This document shows positions 36,787 through 45,165 of a stretch of DNA of 64,000 bases, in pieces. The position numbers and the translations under genes are program-made. Under the pieces are notes generated by a model that was given only the letters and a program-made list of their open reading frames with translations, was not told the origin of the DNA and made no database searches. Position 1 is the first letter of the stretch. Each line of letters begins with the position of its first letter. Source of the DNA: RPQJ01 sp044226195 (GTDB lineage Bacteria > Pseudomonadota > Gammaproteobacteria > Steroidobacterales > Steroidobacteraceae); NCBI GenBank assembly GCA_044226195.1, contig JBGAHO010000009.1, positions 35,942 through 99,941 of the forward strand, written 5' to 3'.

Positions 36787-38969
36787 AGATCCCACGAAAT
36801 GACTTGCTGCTCGCGCTGGCGCTCAACGGCGTCGCCGCGCACGCTGCCCTGGCCAGCAACCTTGCTGCAACGGAGCCTGCTGCAACCGAGCTGCCCAAGC
36901 TGACCGTGGCGGAGACGGTCGAGCCTGACTATGTGGCGCCAGACTCGGCCACAGGCACCAAGACGGATACGCCTCTCATCGAGACGCCGATGTCGATCAT
37001 CGTCGTCCCACAGCAGGTCCTCCTGGACCAGCAGGCGCTCACCCTGGATCGAGCACTCTCCAACGTACGCGGCGTCAAGTCGGGCGGCGGTGAAGGGGCC
37101 CAGGAGAGCATCACGCTGCGCGGGTTCTTCACGACGACGACCTTCGTCAACGGCTTTCGCCTCGAGGAATACTCCACGACGGGCGGCGGCACGCTGGGCG
37201 GGACGTCTCTCACCAATGTCGATCGCGTCGAGGTCCTGCTGGGGCCGGCCGCGATCCTCTACGGCCGTGTCGAACCCGGCGGCATGGTCAACATCATGAC
37301 CAAGCAGCCGGAACCGCAATTCTCAGCGACCGCCCAGCAGATCGTGGGCTCCTGGAATCACTTCGTGACCAGCGCCGACCTCAATGCGCCTCTGAATGCC
37401 GACAACACGGTCCTGTTCAGGGTCAACGCATCCTACGACACGGCCGATTCGTGGCGCGACACCGTGTATTCGCACGTCAGTTTCCTGGCGCCGGTCCTGT
37501 CGTGGCAGATCACGCCCGGGACCCGGCTCGCGCTGGAGGGTGAATTCCGTCGTTACGTCGGCAACCAGGACGTCGGCCAGGTCATCCCCCTGGACCCCGT
37601 CACCAGCGACTACGTCTGGATCGGCCGCAACAGCACCATCACCTCCAACGAGGGCAAGACGGACACCTCCCGCTATTTCGAGACCCTGTCCCATGCCTTC
37701 GACGACGATTGGTCCGTCACGCAGAAGTACATGCACGCCCTCACCGTCGTCCCCCGGGCGTCCAGTGACTATCCGGCCTTCATGTACCAGCAGGACGGAC
37801 AGTGGTTCGCGGACCGCTACGTCTCGGCGGGAGGATCGATCAACAAGACGGACGCCGGCATCGTTGATCTCGTCGGACACTTCAAGACCGGGGGTGTCCG
37901 CCACACGCTGCTGGTCGGGGCGGACTATTACCGGACGGAGGTGAACTTCACGTTCGGCTTCGGCAACAACGCCATTTCGACACCGGTCATCGACCCGATC
38001 GCCGACGATCTGACGACGGACCCTGATTCATTCATGTACCTGCCGCAGGTCTCCCGCAACTACGGCATCTACGTCCAGGATCAGCTCAAGGTCGGGGACA
38101 GCGTGGAAGTCATCCTGGGCGAGCGATACCAGCACTTCCAGACCGACTCCGGCTTCGCAATGCCGCCCGACTCGCCGGTCATCTCCAACCCCACGCTGAC
38201 GGACCACGCATTGACGCCGCGCGCCGGCGTGTTGTGGCTGCCACGCAAGAACCTGAGTCTCTACGCCAGCTACTCGACGAACTTCGGCAACAACAACGGC
38301 TTCGACTTTTCGGGCAAGCCCCTGGATCCGGAGAGCGGGAAGCAGGTCGAGGTGGGCGCGAAACTCGAGATGTTCGACGCCAGACTCACTGCCTCGGCCG
38401 CATGGTTCGACCTCCGCAAGACGAATGTGGCGGTCCCCGATCGGCTCCACCCGGACTTCTCGGTGACGGTCGGTGAGATCCGCAGCCGCGGAGTCGAAGC
38501 CGACCTGCAAGGCGAAATACTCTCGGGCTGGAATGTCATTGCCAGCCTGAGCTATGACCCCACGCGCATCACGAAAGGCGGTCCGGTGGGCAGCAACTAC
38601 GTGGAGGGTGATCCACTGCCCGGCACAACGACGAAGATCGCCAACGTCTGGACGACGTACCAGTTCGGCGGTGGCGCCTTGACGAGCTGGAAGTTTGGTG
38701 CCGGTGCCAATTGGCGCGACGGAGAGGAGTATCCGCGCGCGAGGATCAATGGGGCGTCGTTGACCACACCCAGTTACTGGATCGCCTCGGCCATGGCGTC
38801 CTACGAGCGACCGATCGGTACCGCGAAACTGTCGCTGCAGTTGAACATCGACAACCTGTTCAACACGTTCTATTTCACGGGACTCTACCCGGTCGCGTCC
38901 GCCAACTACACGTACCTCAACTACGGCGCGCCCAGATCGCTGGCCGCCGCGATCAAGGTCGCGTTCTGA
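36783..38969 (+). CDS. TonB-dependent outer-membrane receptor (siderophore-receptor type)
   Basis: 728 residues, GTG start with GGAG about 9 nt upstream. A signal peptide (to about residue 25), then an N-terminal plug domain from about 40: TPMSIIVVPQQVLLDQQA, ITLRGFFTTTTFVNGFR and VEVLLGPAAILYGRVEPGGMVNIMTKQP, the usual plug motifs of the FhuA/FpvA group. The 22-strand barrel follows and ends in the terminal aromatic signature (SLAAAIKVAF). No separate N-terminal signalling domain, so no surface-signalling sigma factor is implied. In this operon it is the likely importer of a copper complex or copper-binding ligand, although the subfamily name suggests iron. Confidence 0.92.
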   Translation: MKIPRNDLLLALALNGVAAHAALASNLAATEPAATELPKLTVAETVEPDYVAPDSATGTKTDTPLIETPMSIIVVPQQVLLDQQALTLDRALSNVRGVKSGGGEGAQESITLRGFFTTTTFVNGFRLEEYSTTGGGTLGGTSLTNVDRVEVLLGPAAILYGRVEPGGMVNIMTKQPEPQFSATAQQIVGSWNHFVTSADLNAPLNADNTVLFRVNASYDTADSWRDTVYSHVSFLAPVLSWQITPGTRLALEGEFRRYVGNQDVGQVIPLDPVTSDYVWIGRNSTITSNEGKTDTSRYFETLSHAFDDDWSVTQKYMHALTVVPRASSDYPAFMYQQDGQWFADRYVSAGGSINKTDAGIVDLVGHFKTGGVRHTLLVGADYYRTEVNFTFGFGNNAISTPVIDPIADDLTTDPDSFMYLPQVSRNYGIYVQDQLKVGDSVEVILGERYQHFQTDSGFAMPPDSPVISNPTLTDHALTPRAGVLWLPRKNLSLYASYSTNFGNNNGFDFSGKPLDPESGKQVEVGAKLEMFDARLTASAAWFDLRKTNVAVPDRLHPDFSVTVGEIRSRGVEADLQGEILSGWNVIASLSYDPTRITKGGPVGSNYVEGDPLPGTTTKIANVWTTYQFGGGALTSWKFGAGANWRDGEEYPRARINGASLTTPSYWIASAMASYERPIGTAKLSLQLNIDNLFNTFYFTGLYPVASANYTYLNYGAPRSLAAAIKVAF

Positions 38970-40258
38970 TGGAGTCGACGCACGCCTTGAGCGCGGAAGA
39001 GCCCAGGTCGGTTCGGCCTTCCCGCCGCGTGGCAACCTCGGTCCGTGGCGTCTGGGTGTGGATCCATCGCTGGGTGGGTTTGCTCATGGTGCTGGTGCTG
39101 GTGATCGAAGGGGTCACCGGGAGCCTGCTGGCCTTCAGGGCACCGCTCTCGCGGTGGCTCGCGCCCGCGCTCTACGCGCGGCCCCCCATCGTCGGGGCGA
39201 GCCCTCTCGCCCTCGGCGAACTGGCAACCCGCGTGCAGGTCCTGATCGGTCCGCGCGCGCGCATCGCCTACTTCTTCGACGGCTCGGACCGCGGTCAAAC
39301 CATGATTCGCGTCGCGCCTGCCTTGGATCCGGCCACCCGCAAGCCCTTCGCCATCGACTACGGCTGGATCGCCGTCAGTCCATGGACGGGCGCGGAACTG
39401 GCCCGGTTCACGAACGACGGGTACACGACAGGAGTCCTGCCGAACGTGATGCCGTTCATCTATCGATTGCACACGACGCTGACCCTGGATGAGACCGGCT
39501 ACTGGATCCTGGGCGTCACCGCGATCGCCTGGACGCTCGACTGCCTGTACGCGGTGTACCTGACGTTTCCGCGCGGGCGGCACCGGTTCATGCGGCGCTG
39601 GCGGGAAGCCTGGGCCATCAAGACGTCGGCGAGTGCCCTGCGGGTGAATTTCGATCTGCACCGCGCCGGCGGATTGTGGCTATGGCCCCTGCTGCTGATG
39701 TTCGCCTGGTCCAGCGTGCAACTCACGCTCTACCAGGTCTACGAGCCCGTCATGAGCGCGTTCTTCGACTACCAGACCATGGACGAGGAGATCGGCGAAC
39801 TTCCCAAGCGCACCGGCGGCGCGCCGCCGCTATTGAACTGGGTGACCGCGCAGGCCGCCGGCGATGCGCTGATCGCCGAGCGGGCCCGCGCCGAGGGATT
39901 CCGGCCACAGCGCCCAACCTTGTTGGCTTACTTCGAACAGAACGGGATCTACTCCTACGGCGTCTCGACCGATCGCGGGTTCCCGGATTTTTCCGGCTAC
40001 GACATCTGGTTCGACGGCGACACCGGACGGCTCTTCAAGGTGCTGCGCTCGAGCGGCGAGCACACCGGGAATACGATCACCAATTGGCTGCGCGCCTTGC
40101 ACTTCGCCGGCGACCCGATGGATCGGCTCTGGTATCGCTGGCTCATCTGCTTCACCGGCATTTACACGGTCGTATTGTGCGTCACGGGCGTCTATCTCTG
40201 GTGGAAGAAGCGGCGGGCTCGACGCTACACCCATGGCAGGCCTCTCGGTGCACGTTGA
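38969..40258 (+). CDS. PepSY-TM membrane protein (putative metal reductase)
   Basis: 429 residues from an ATG that shares one nucleotide with the receptor stop (TGATG). Four or so membrane helices: GLLMVLVLVIEGVTGSLLAF (about 37-57), YWILGVTAIAWTLDCLYAVYL, LWLWPLLLMFAWSSVQLTLYQ and WLICFTGIYTVVLCVTGVYLWW near the end, with PepSY periplasmic domains between them. His33 in WIHRWVGL is conserved in the family. Relatives encoded after TonB-dependent receptors are thought to reduce or release metal from the imported complex. It closes the cluster. Confidence 0.88.
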   Translation: MESTHALSAEEPRSVRPSRRVATSVRGVWVWIHRWVGLLMVLVLVIEGVTGSLLAFRAPLSRWLAPALYARPPIVGASPLALGELATRVQVLIGPRARIAYFFDGSDRGQTMIRVAPALDPATRKPFAIDYGWIAVSPWTGAELARFTNDGYTTGVLPNVMPFIYRLHTTLTLDETGYWILGVTAIAWTLDCLYAVYLTFPRGRHRFMRRWREAWAIKTSASALRVNFDLHRAGGLWLWPLLLMFAWSSVQLTLYQVYEPVMSAFFDYQTMDEEIGELPKRTGGAPPLLNWVTAQAAGDALIAERARAEGFRPQRPTLLAYFEQNGIYSYGVSTDRGFPDFSGYDIWFDGDTGRLFKVLRSSGEHTGNTITNWLRALHFAGDPMDRLWYRWLICFTGIYTVVLCVTGVYLWWKKRRARRYTHGRPLGAR

Positions 40259-40291
40259 AATTGCGCGCAGGATCCTGATCTGCGCCCGTGC

Positions 40292-40417
40292 GCCGACCAT
40301 CAAGCGCGGGCCGATGTGTTCGACTACGTGGAGCGGTTCTACAATCGGCGTCGGCAGCACTCGACGCTGGGGTACCTGAGTCCGGCGGCATTCGAAGATG
40401 CAGCGGCCTCAGCTTAG
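40292..40417 (+). pseudogene. IS3-family transposase remnant (C-terminus of OrfB)
   Basis: Only the last 41 codons of an IS3-group transposase remain: VFDYVERFYNRRRQHSTLGY followed by LSPAAFEDA and a TAG. The upstream catalytic core with DDE residues is missing, and no intact terminal inverted repeat is seen after the stop (TCTGGTGTC is retained, then similarity ends). It marks a past insertion or recombination between the copper cluster and the tRNA-Ser gene. Confidence 0.88.
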
Positions 40418-40484
40418 TCTGGTGTCAGGGAACGGCAGGCAAACCCAGAACCCACGTCCCGCGGGTTCGTGGTCCCGCCCTCAT

Positions 40485-40619
<135 letters not shown>

Positions 40620-40630
40620 GAGGGCCGCGT

Positions 40631-40658
40631 ATTCTAGCCGAACTCGCTGATCTGTCAC
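40631..40658 (-). promoter_or_regulatory. Sigma-70 promoter of tRNA-Ser
   Basis: On the reverse strand, GTGACA (40653-40658) and TAGAAT (40631-40636), separated by 16 nt, give a good -35/-10 pair. The -10 ends 11 nt before the tRNA 5' end. Confidence 0.7.
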
Positions 40659-40710
40659 CTATTTGCACGCGGGTCGGCGCCGGCAGGCAAAATGGCCGCG
40701 GACCGACCCC

Positions 40711-42138
40711 ATGAAGGCCCTCCTAGCCATCCTTGCCAGCCTGCTGCTTGCGACCTGTTCGCAACCGCCGGCCCTGCTCGAACGCATCCTCGCGGACGGC
40801 GAGCTGCGGGTCGTCACGCGCAACAGCCCGGACGCCTACTACCTGGGCAGCCACGGCCCGGAGGGCCCGGCCTACGAGCTGGCGAGCCGGTTTGCCGAGA
40901 GTCTCGGGGTGCCCCTGCGCCTGTACACAGTCCGGACTCGAGAGGCCGCCATCGCGGAGGTGGCTGCCGGTCGGGCCCATCTGGCCGCCGCCGGCCTGTC
41001 CACGGGCATCGAATTGCCGCCCGGCACCCAGTTCGGCCCCGGATACCAGCTGGTCCGCGAGCACCTGGTCTACCGCCGGCGCAGCACCCGGCCGAGCGAC
41101 ATCGTGACGGCCGCGGTGGGCCAGATCGAGGTCGCGAGCGGCAGCGCGCACGCCCGCACGCTCGACGACCTGCGCCTGCAGCACCCCGATCTCGCGTGGA
41201 TCGAGCGGGATGACACGGACACGGAGGAGATCCTCGCCGACGTGTCGCAGGGCCGCGTGCAGTACACGCTGGCGAGCTCGACGGAGTTCGCGCTCAACCG
41301 CTCGGTCCATCCCGAACTCGCCATTGCGCTCGACCTGTCGCCGCAGCGGGCCATCTCCTGGGTCGTGAACACGGGCGGGCGGGACGCGAGCCTGCTCGAC
41401 CGAGTCAACGCGTTCTTCGTATTGGCGCGCGAGGAAGGCCTGATCGCCGCCGTGCTCGACCGCTACTACGGCGAGGATGACCGCTTCGACTACCTGCTCT
41501 CGCGCAATTTCATGGAGCACCTCGGCAGCCGCCTGCCGGCCTACCTCGGCTGGTTCCAGGAGGCCGGCACGCAGTTCGGCCTCGACTGGCGGCTGCTGGC
41601 GGCGATGGGATACCAGGAGTCCAAGTGGGACCCGGGCGCGATCTCGTACACCGGCGTGCGCGGCCTGATGCAACTCACCGAGGACACGGCGCAGATGATG
41701 CGCGCCGGTGACCGGCGCGACCCGCGCGCGAGCATCTTCGGCGGCGCGAAGTACCTCTCGCGCATGATGCAGACGATTCCGCGCCGCATCCCCGAGCCGG
41801 ACCGCACATGGTTCGCGGTCGCGTCCTACAACGTCGGGTACGGTCACCTCGAAGACGCACGCGTGATCGCCCAGGCGACGGGGCGCAATCCGGACCGCTG
41901 GGAAGACGTGCGCGAGGTGCTGCCGCTGCTCAGCCAGGAACGCTGGTACACGCGCACCAAGCGCGGTTACGCGCGCGGCTGGGAGCCGGTGCGCTACGTC
42001 GACAACGTGCAGGCCTACCTGAACATCCTCGAGGTCGCGGGCACCGCGGCTCGTGCGGTCGAGCCAGCGGAGAAACCCGCGACGCACAAGCCAGATCGTC
42101 GACCGGAGGCGAAGAAGAAGAACCCGCGCACGAAGTAA
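40711..42138 (+). CDS. mltF: Membrane-bound lytic murein transglycosylase F (MltF)
   Basis: Outer-membrane lipoprotein that cleaves peptidoglycan to 1,6-anhydromuropeptides. From the ATG at 40711, 475 residues. Lipobox LLATC with Cys17 followed by Ser (outer-membrane sorting). Residues about 25-260 are a solute-binding-protein-like module (ILADGELRVVTRNSPDAYYLG); about 280-430 are the SLT catalytic domain with Glu303 in GYQESKWDPGA, GVRGLMQLT and VASYNVGYGHLEDA. The Lys-rich C-terminal tail is disordered. It converges on tadA (8 nt apart); mltF-tadA-purL neighbourhoods are common in gammaproteobacteria. Confidence 0.95.
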   Translation: MKALLAILASLLLATCSQPPALLERILADGELRVVTRNSPDAYYLGSHGPEGPAYELASRFAESLGVPLRLYTVRTREAAIAEVAAGRAHLAAAGLSTGIELPPGTQFGPGYQLVREHLVYRRRSTRPSDIVTAAVGQIEVASGSAHARTLDDLRLQHPDLAWIERDDTDTEEILADVSQGRVQYTLASSTEFALNRSVHPELAIALDLSPQRAISWVVNTGGRDASLLDRVNAFFVLAREEGLIAAVLDRYYGEDDRFDYLLSRNFMEHLGSRLPAYLGWFQEAGTQFGLDWRLLAAMGYQESKWDPGAISYTGVRGLMQLTEDTAQMMRAGDRRDPRASIFGGAKYLSRMMQTIPRRIPEPDRTWFAVASYNVGYGHLEDARVIAQATGRNPDRWEDVREVLPLLSQERWYTRTKRGYARGWEPVRYVDNVQAYLNILEVAGTAARAVEPAEKPATHKPDRRPEAKKKNPRTK

Positions 42139-42146
42139 GACGCCGC

Positions 42147-42599
42147 TCAGCGCCGCGCCGCGAAGAATTCCCGCAACATCCGGCCACAGGGTTCGGCCAG
42201 CACGCCGCCCTCGCAGTCGATCCGGTGATTGAGCGCCGGGTGCTGAACGATGTTGAACACGCTGCCAGCCGCTCCCGCCCGCGGATCCGCCGCTGCGTAG
42301 ACCAGCCGCTGCACGCGGGCGTGCACCATGGCGCCCGCGCACATGGCGCAGGGCTCGAGGGTCACATAGAGCGTCGTTCCCGTGAGCCGGTAGCTCTCGC
42401 TGCCCGCCGCCGCCGCACGCATCGCGACCATCTCCGCGTGGGCGGTCGGATCGCGCGTGCCGATCGGGCGATTCCAGCCTTCGGCGATGATGACGCCGTC
42501 GCGCACGATGACGGCGCCCACCGGCACCTCGCCTGCACGCTCGGCCTCGCGGGCGAGCTCGATCGCGCGGCGCATGAAGGATTCGTCGGCGGCATCCAT
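42147..42599 (-). CDS. tadA: tRNA-specific adenosine deaminase TadA
   Basis: Deaminates A34 to inosine in tRNA-Arg(ACG). 150 residues from the ATG at 42599 (MDAADESFMRRAIELAREA); the frame is open further upstream but that extension is Arg-rich and unlike the family. The zinc site is His54-Ala-Glu56 in TAHAEMVAMR and Cys84/Cys87 in LEPCAMCAGAM. VPVGAVIV, NRPIGTRDPTAHAE and VFNIVQHPALNHR are typical TadA segments. Confidence 0.96.
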   Translation of the reverse strand: MDAADESFMRRAIELAREAERAGEVPVGAVIVRDGVIIAEGWNRPIGTRDPTAHAEMVAMRAAAAGSESYRLTGTTLYVTLEPCAMCAGAMVHARVQRLVYAAADPRAGAAGSVFNIVQHPALNHRIDCEGGVLAEPCGRMLREFFAARR

Positions 42600-42677
42600 C
42601 CGCCTATTGTGCCTCACGCGGCCGCACCGCCGCTGCCCCGCCGGGGCCGGACGCATCACGTGCCAACGGGGCCGCCG

Positions 42678-44471
42678 ATGGCTTACGCTCGACACATGGC
42701 CCGCCGGATCGATCGCTCGCCGTCCCGCCTGCCGCTGCCGGTCGCCGGACTCGATGCACGCGGTCGCATCGTGCTGTGGAACCGTGCCGCTGCGAAGCTC
42801 AGCGGCTATCGTGATCGCGACCTCGCAGGCGCCGGGTGGCGCAAGCTGTTCGTCACGCCGGCCGCGCGACGCGCATGGCTCGCCGAGCGACGCAGCCGAC
42901 TGTCAGGCGGGACCGGCGCCTGGACCTGGCCGATGCAAACGCGCGGCGGCGAGTCACGCATCGTTCGCTGGCATGCCTGGCCCGGCGGCACCGTCCCCGG
43001 AGTGCACTGGCTCGCGCTCGGCGAGGACATCACGGAATGGCACGCGCAGAACGCGGAACTCGAGAGCGTGACCCAATTCCTGCGCATCGCGCAGGCGACG
43101 GCACGCTTCGGTGCGTGGTCCTACGACCCACTTGCGGAGAAGGTCGATTTCACGCCGGAACTCGAGACCATCTACGGCGCCCGACCGGGACGATTCGGTC
43201 GCCGTTACGCCGACTTCAGGTCACGCGTTTTTCCCGATGACCTGCGACGCATCGAGCCGATCCGCAACCGGGCCATCGCGCGACGCGAGCCGTTCGAGTA
43301 TGACATCCGGGTGCGCGCCGACGACGGCGGCATTCGCTGGATCAACGTGCGAGGTCGCGGGATCTACGCAGCGGATGGCACGCTGCAGAAGATCGTCGGC
43401 ATCGACACCGACGTCACCGCCCAGCGCGCGACGGAGACTGCGCTCTCCAAGTCGAATGCCTACCTGGAAACCATCCTGCGCTCGCCGGACGTGGTCATGT
43501 TCCGGCAGGATCGCAAGCTGCGCTACACGGACGTGCTGAATCCGGCGCTCGGCGCGCTGGCCGACGAGATCCTCGGGCGCACCGATGATGAGGTCAATGG
43601 CAAGTCCAGCGCTGCGACACTGACGCCCCCGAAGCGCCGCGTGCTGCGCACGGGCCGCAGCGAGCGCGTGCAGGTGGACGTGCAGCGCAACGGCCACGCC
43701 GGCTGTTACGACCTCATCATCGAACCCGATCGCGATGCATCCGGCCGCGTCATCGGCGTGGTCTGCGCCGCGCTCGACATCACTGCGCGTCGCGACGCAC
43801 AGCGCGCGCTCGAAGAGGCCAACCGGCGGCTGAGCGATCTCGCCAGCCACCTGCAGGAATCCATCGAGGCGGAGCGCAAGGCCGTCGCGCGCGACGTGCA
43901 CGACCAGGTCGGCGCGACGCTCACGGCGGTGCGCATGCGACTCACGACCCTCGCCGGACGCACGCCCCCGGAGCAGCCGCTGCAGCGGGCCGAACTGCTG
44001 TCGATCGCCGCCCTGGTGGAATCGGCGATGCACGCCACGCGTGACATCTGCGGAAGATTGCGGCCCCCGACGCTCGAGGACATGGGCCTCGCAGAGACTT
44101 GCCGCTGGTACCTTCGCGACTGGTCGGTGGCGACAGGCATCCGCACGCGCGGTCGCTTCCCACTGCACGAGTGCCACTGCCACGGTTCCGCGGCGACGGA
44201 TCTATTCCGGATCCTGCAGGAACTCCTGACCAACGTCGCCCGGCATTCCGGCGCAAGGCGGGTGCAGGTCTCGCTGTCCTGTGCCGGCCGCAAGCTGCGC
44301 CTGCGGGTGCGCGATGATGGACACGGCTTCGACACTTCGATACCGGTGAAGGGCTTCGGCCTGGCCGGGGTTCGCGAGCGCGCCCGGCATCACGGCGGCC
44401 GCGTGGAAATCCGCTCGACTCCCCAAGGCACGGCAATTGATGTCATCATTCCCTCGGGAGGTGCCCCATGA
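42678..44471 (+). CDS. PAS-domain sensor histidine kinase, NarX/DegS type (HisKA_3)
   Basis: 597 residues from the ATG at 42678 (42696 is an in-frame alternative). No membrane helix. Three PAS-like modules: about 15-120 (GLDARGRIVLWNRAAAKLSG), about 125-250 (a PAS/PAC fold with FGAWSYDP and GTLQKIVGIDTDVTAQR), and about 258-375 (YLETILRSPDVVMFRQD). The HisKA_3 dimerisation helix follows with His408 in AVARDVHDQVGATLTAVRM, then the HATPase N box QELLTNVARHSGA and G boxes VRDDGHGFD and KGFGLAGVRERARHHGG. It is translationally coupled to the response regulator (ATGA). Signal unknown; cytosolic or redox cues are likely given PAS modules only. Confidence 0.93.
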   Translation: MAYARHMARRIDRSPSRLPLPVAGLDARGRIVLWNRAAAKLSGYRDRDLAGAGWRKLFVTPAARRAWLAERRSRLSGGTGAWTWPMQTRGGESRIVRWHAWPGGTVPGVHWLALGEDITEWHAQNAELESVTQFLRIAQATARFGAWSYDPLAEKVDFTPELETIYGARPGRFGRRYADFRSRVFPDDLRRIEPIRNRAIARREPFEYDIRVRADDGGIRWINVRGRGIYAADGTLQKIVGIDTDVTAQRATETALSKSNAYLETILRSPDVVMFRQDRKLRYTDVLNPALGALADEILGRTDDEVNGKSSAATLTPPKRRVLRTGRSERVQVDVQRNGHAGCYDLIIEPDRDASGRVIGVVCAALDITARRDAQRALEEANRRLSDLASHLQESIEAERKAVARDVHDQVGATLTAVRMRLTTLAGRTPPEQPLQRAELLSIAALVESAMHATRDICGRLRPPTLEDMGLAETCRWYLRDWSVATGIRTRGRFPLHECHCHGSAATDLFRILQELLTNVARHSGARRVQVSLSCAGRKLRLRVRDDGHGFDTSIPVKGFGLAGVRERARHHGGRVEIRSTPQGTAIDVIIPSGGAP

Positions 44472-45088
44472 AATCACGACTGATCATTGCGGATGACCAT
44501 GCGATCCTGCGCCAGGGCCTGCGCGACCTGGTGCTGCACACGGACGACCTGGAAGTCGTGGCCGAAGCCGCGGACGGCAAGGAGGCTCTCGCCCTCTCGC
44601 GCTCGCAACCGGCCGACCTGATGATCCTCGACGTGGCCCTGCCGGAAATGCGCGGTCTCGAAGTGCTCGAGGCCATGCACACTTCGGGCATCGAGATGCC
44701 CGTGCTGCTCTACTCCATGTACCCGACGGCCCAATACGCCGAGGCCGCGCGGCGCGCCGGGGCGCGGGGTTTCGTCTCGAAAAGCGCCGATACGGAAGAC
44801 CTGCTGGAAGCGATCCGCCGCATCGTCGCGGGTGGCACGTACTTCCCGAAGCCGGATCGCCTCGCGCCACGTCCGGATGCGGCGCCCGACCCGTTCATGA
44901 GCCTGTCGCGGCGCGAGAACGACGTGATGCTCGGCCTGGTGAGCGGCGCCAACCTGCTGCAGATCGCTGCGCAGATCGGCGTCGGCGTGAAGAGTGTGAC
45001 GACCTACCGGCGTCGCCTGCTCGACAAGCTCGGCGTGCGCAGCAATGCCGAACTGGTCGCACTGGCCGCGCGGCACGGGCACCTCTGA
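44468..45088 (+). CDS. LuxR/NarL-family response regulator
   Basis: 206 residues, cognate partner of the upstream kinase by 4-nt overlap. Receiver domain (about 3-120): acidic pocket ADD at 8-10, phospho-acceptor Asp55 in LMILDVALP, Lys105 in GFVSKSADT. LuxR-type HTH (about 140-206): LSRRENDVMLGLVSGANLLQ then KSVTTYRRRLLDKLGVRSNAELV. Targets are not visible; NarL-type regulators usually bind as dimers to short inverted repeats. Confidence 0.95.
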   Translation: MKSRLIIADDHAILRQGLRDLVLHTDDLEVVAEAADGKEALALSRSQPADLMILDVALPEMRGLEVLEAMHTSGIEMPVLLYSMYPTAQYAEAARRAGARGFVSKSADTEDLLEAIRRIVAGGTYFPKPDRLAPRPDAAPDPFMSLSRRENDVMLGLVSGANLLQIAAQIGVGVKSVTTYRRRLLDKLGVRSNAELVALAARHGHL

Positions 45089-45165
45089 CGCTCGTCGCGT
45101 CGGCGAAATCCGACAGACATCCGCGGCGCCCGACCGCATGATGGCGCCGTCAGCCCAGCGCTCGC

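Noticed and set aside
40447..40475. A second tRNA fragment or att repeat near GAACCCACGT
   Set aside because: Only about ten bases match the tRNA-Ser T arm, too short to separate from chance.
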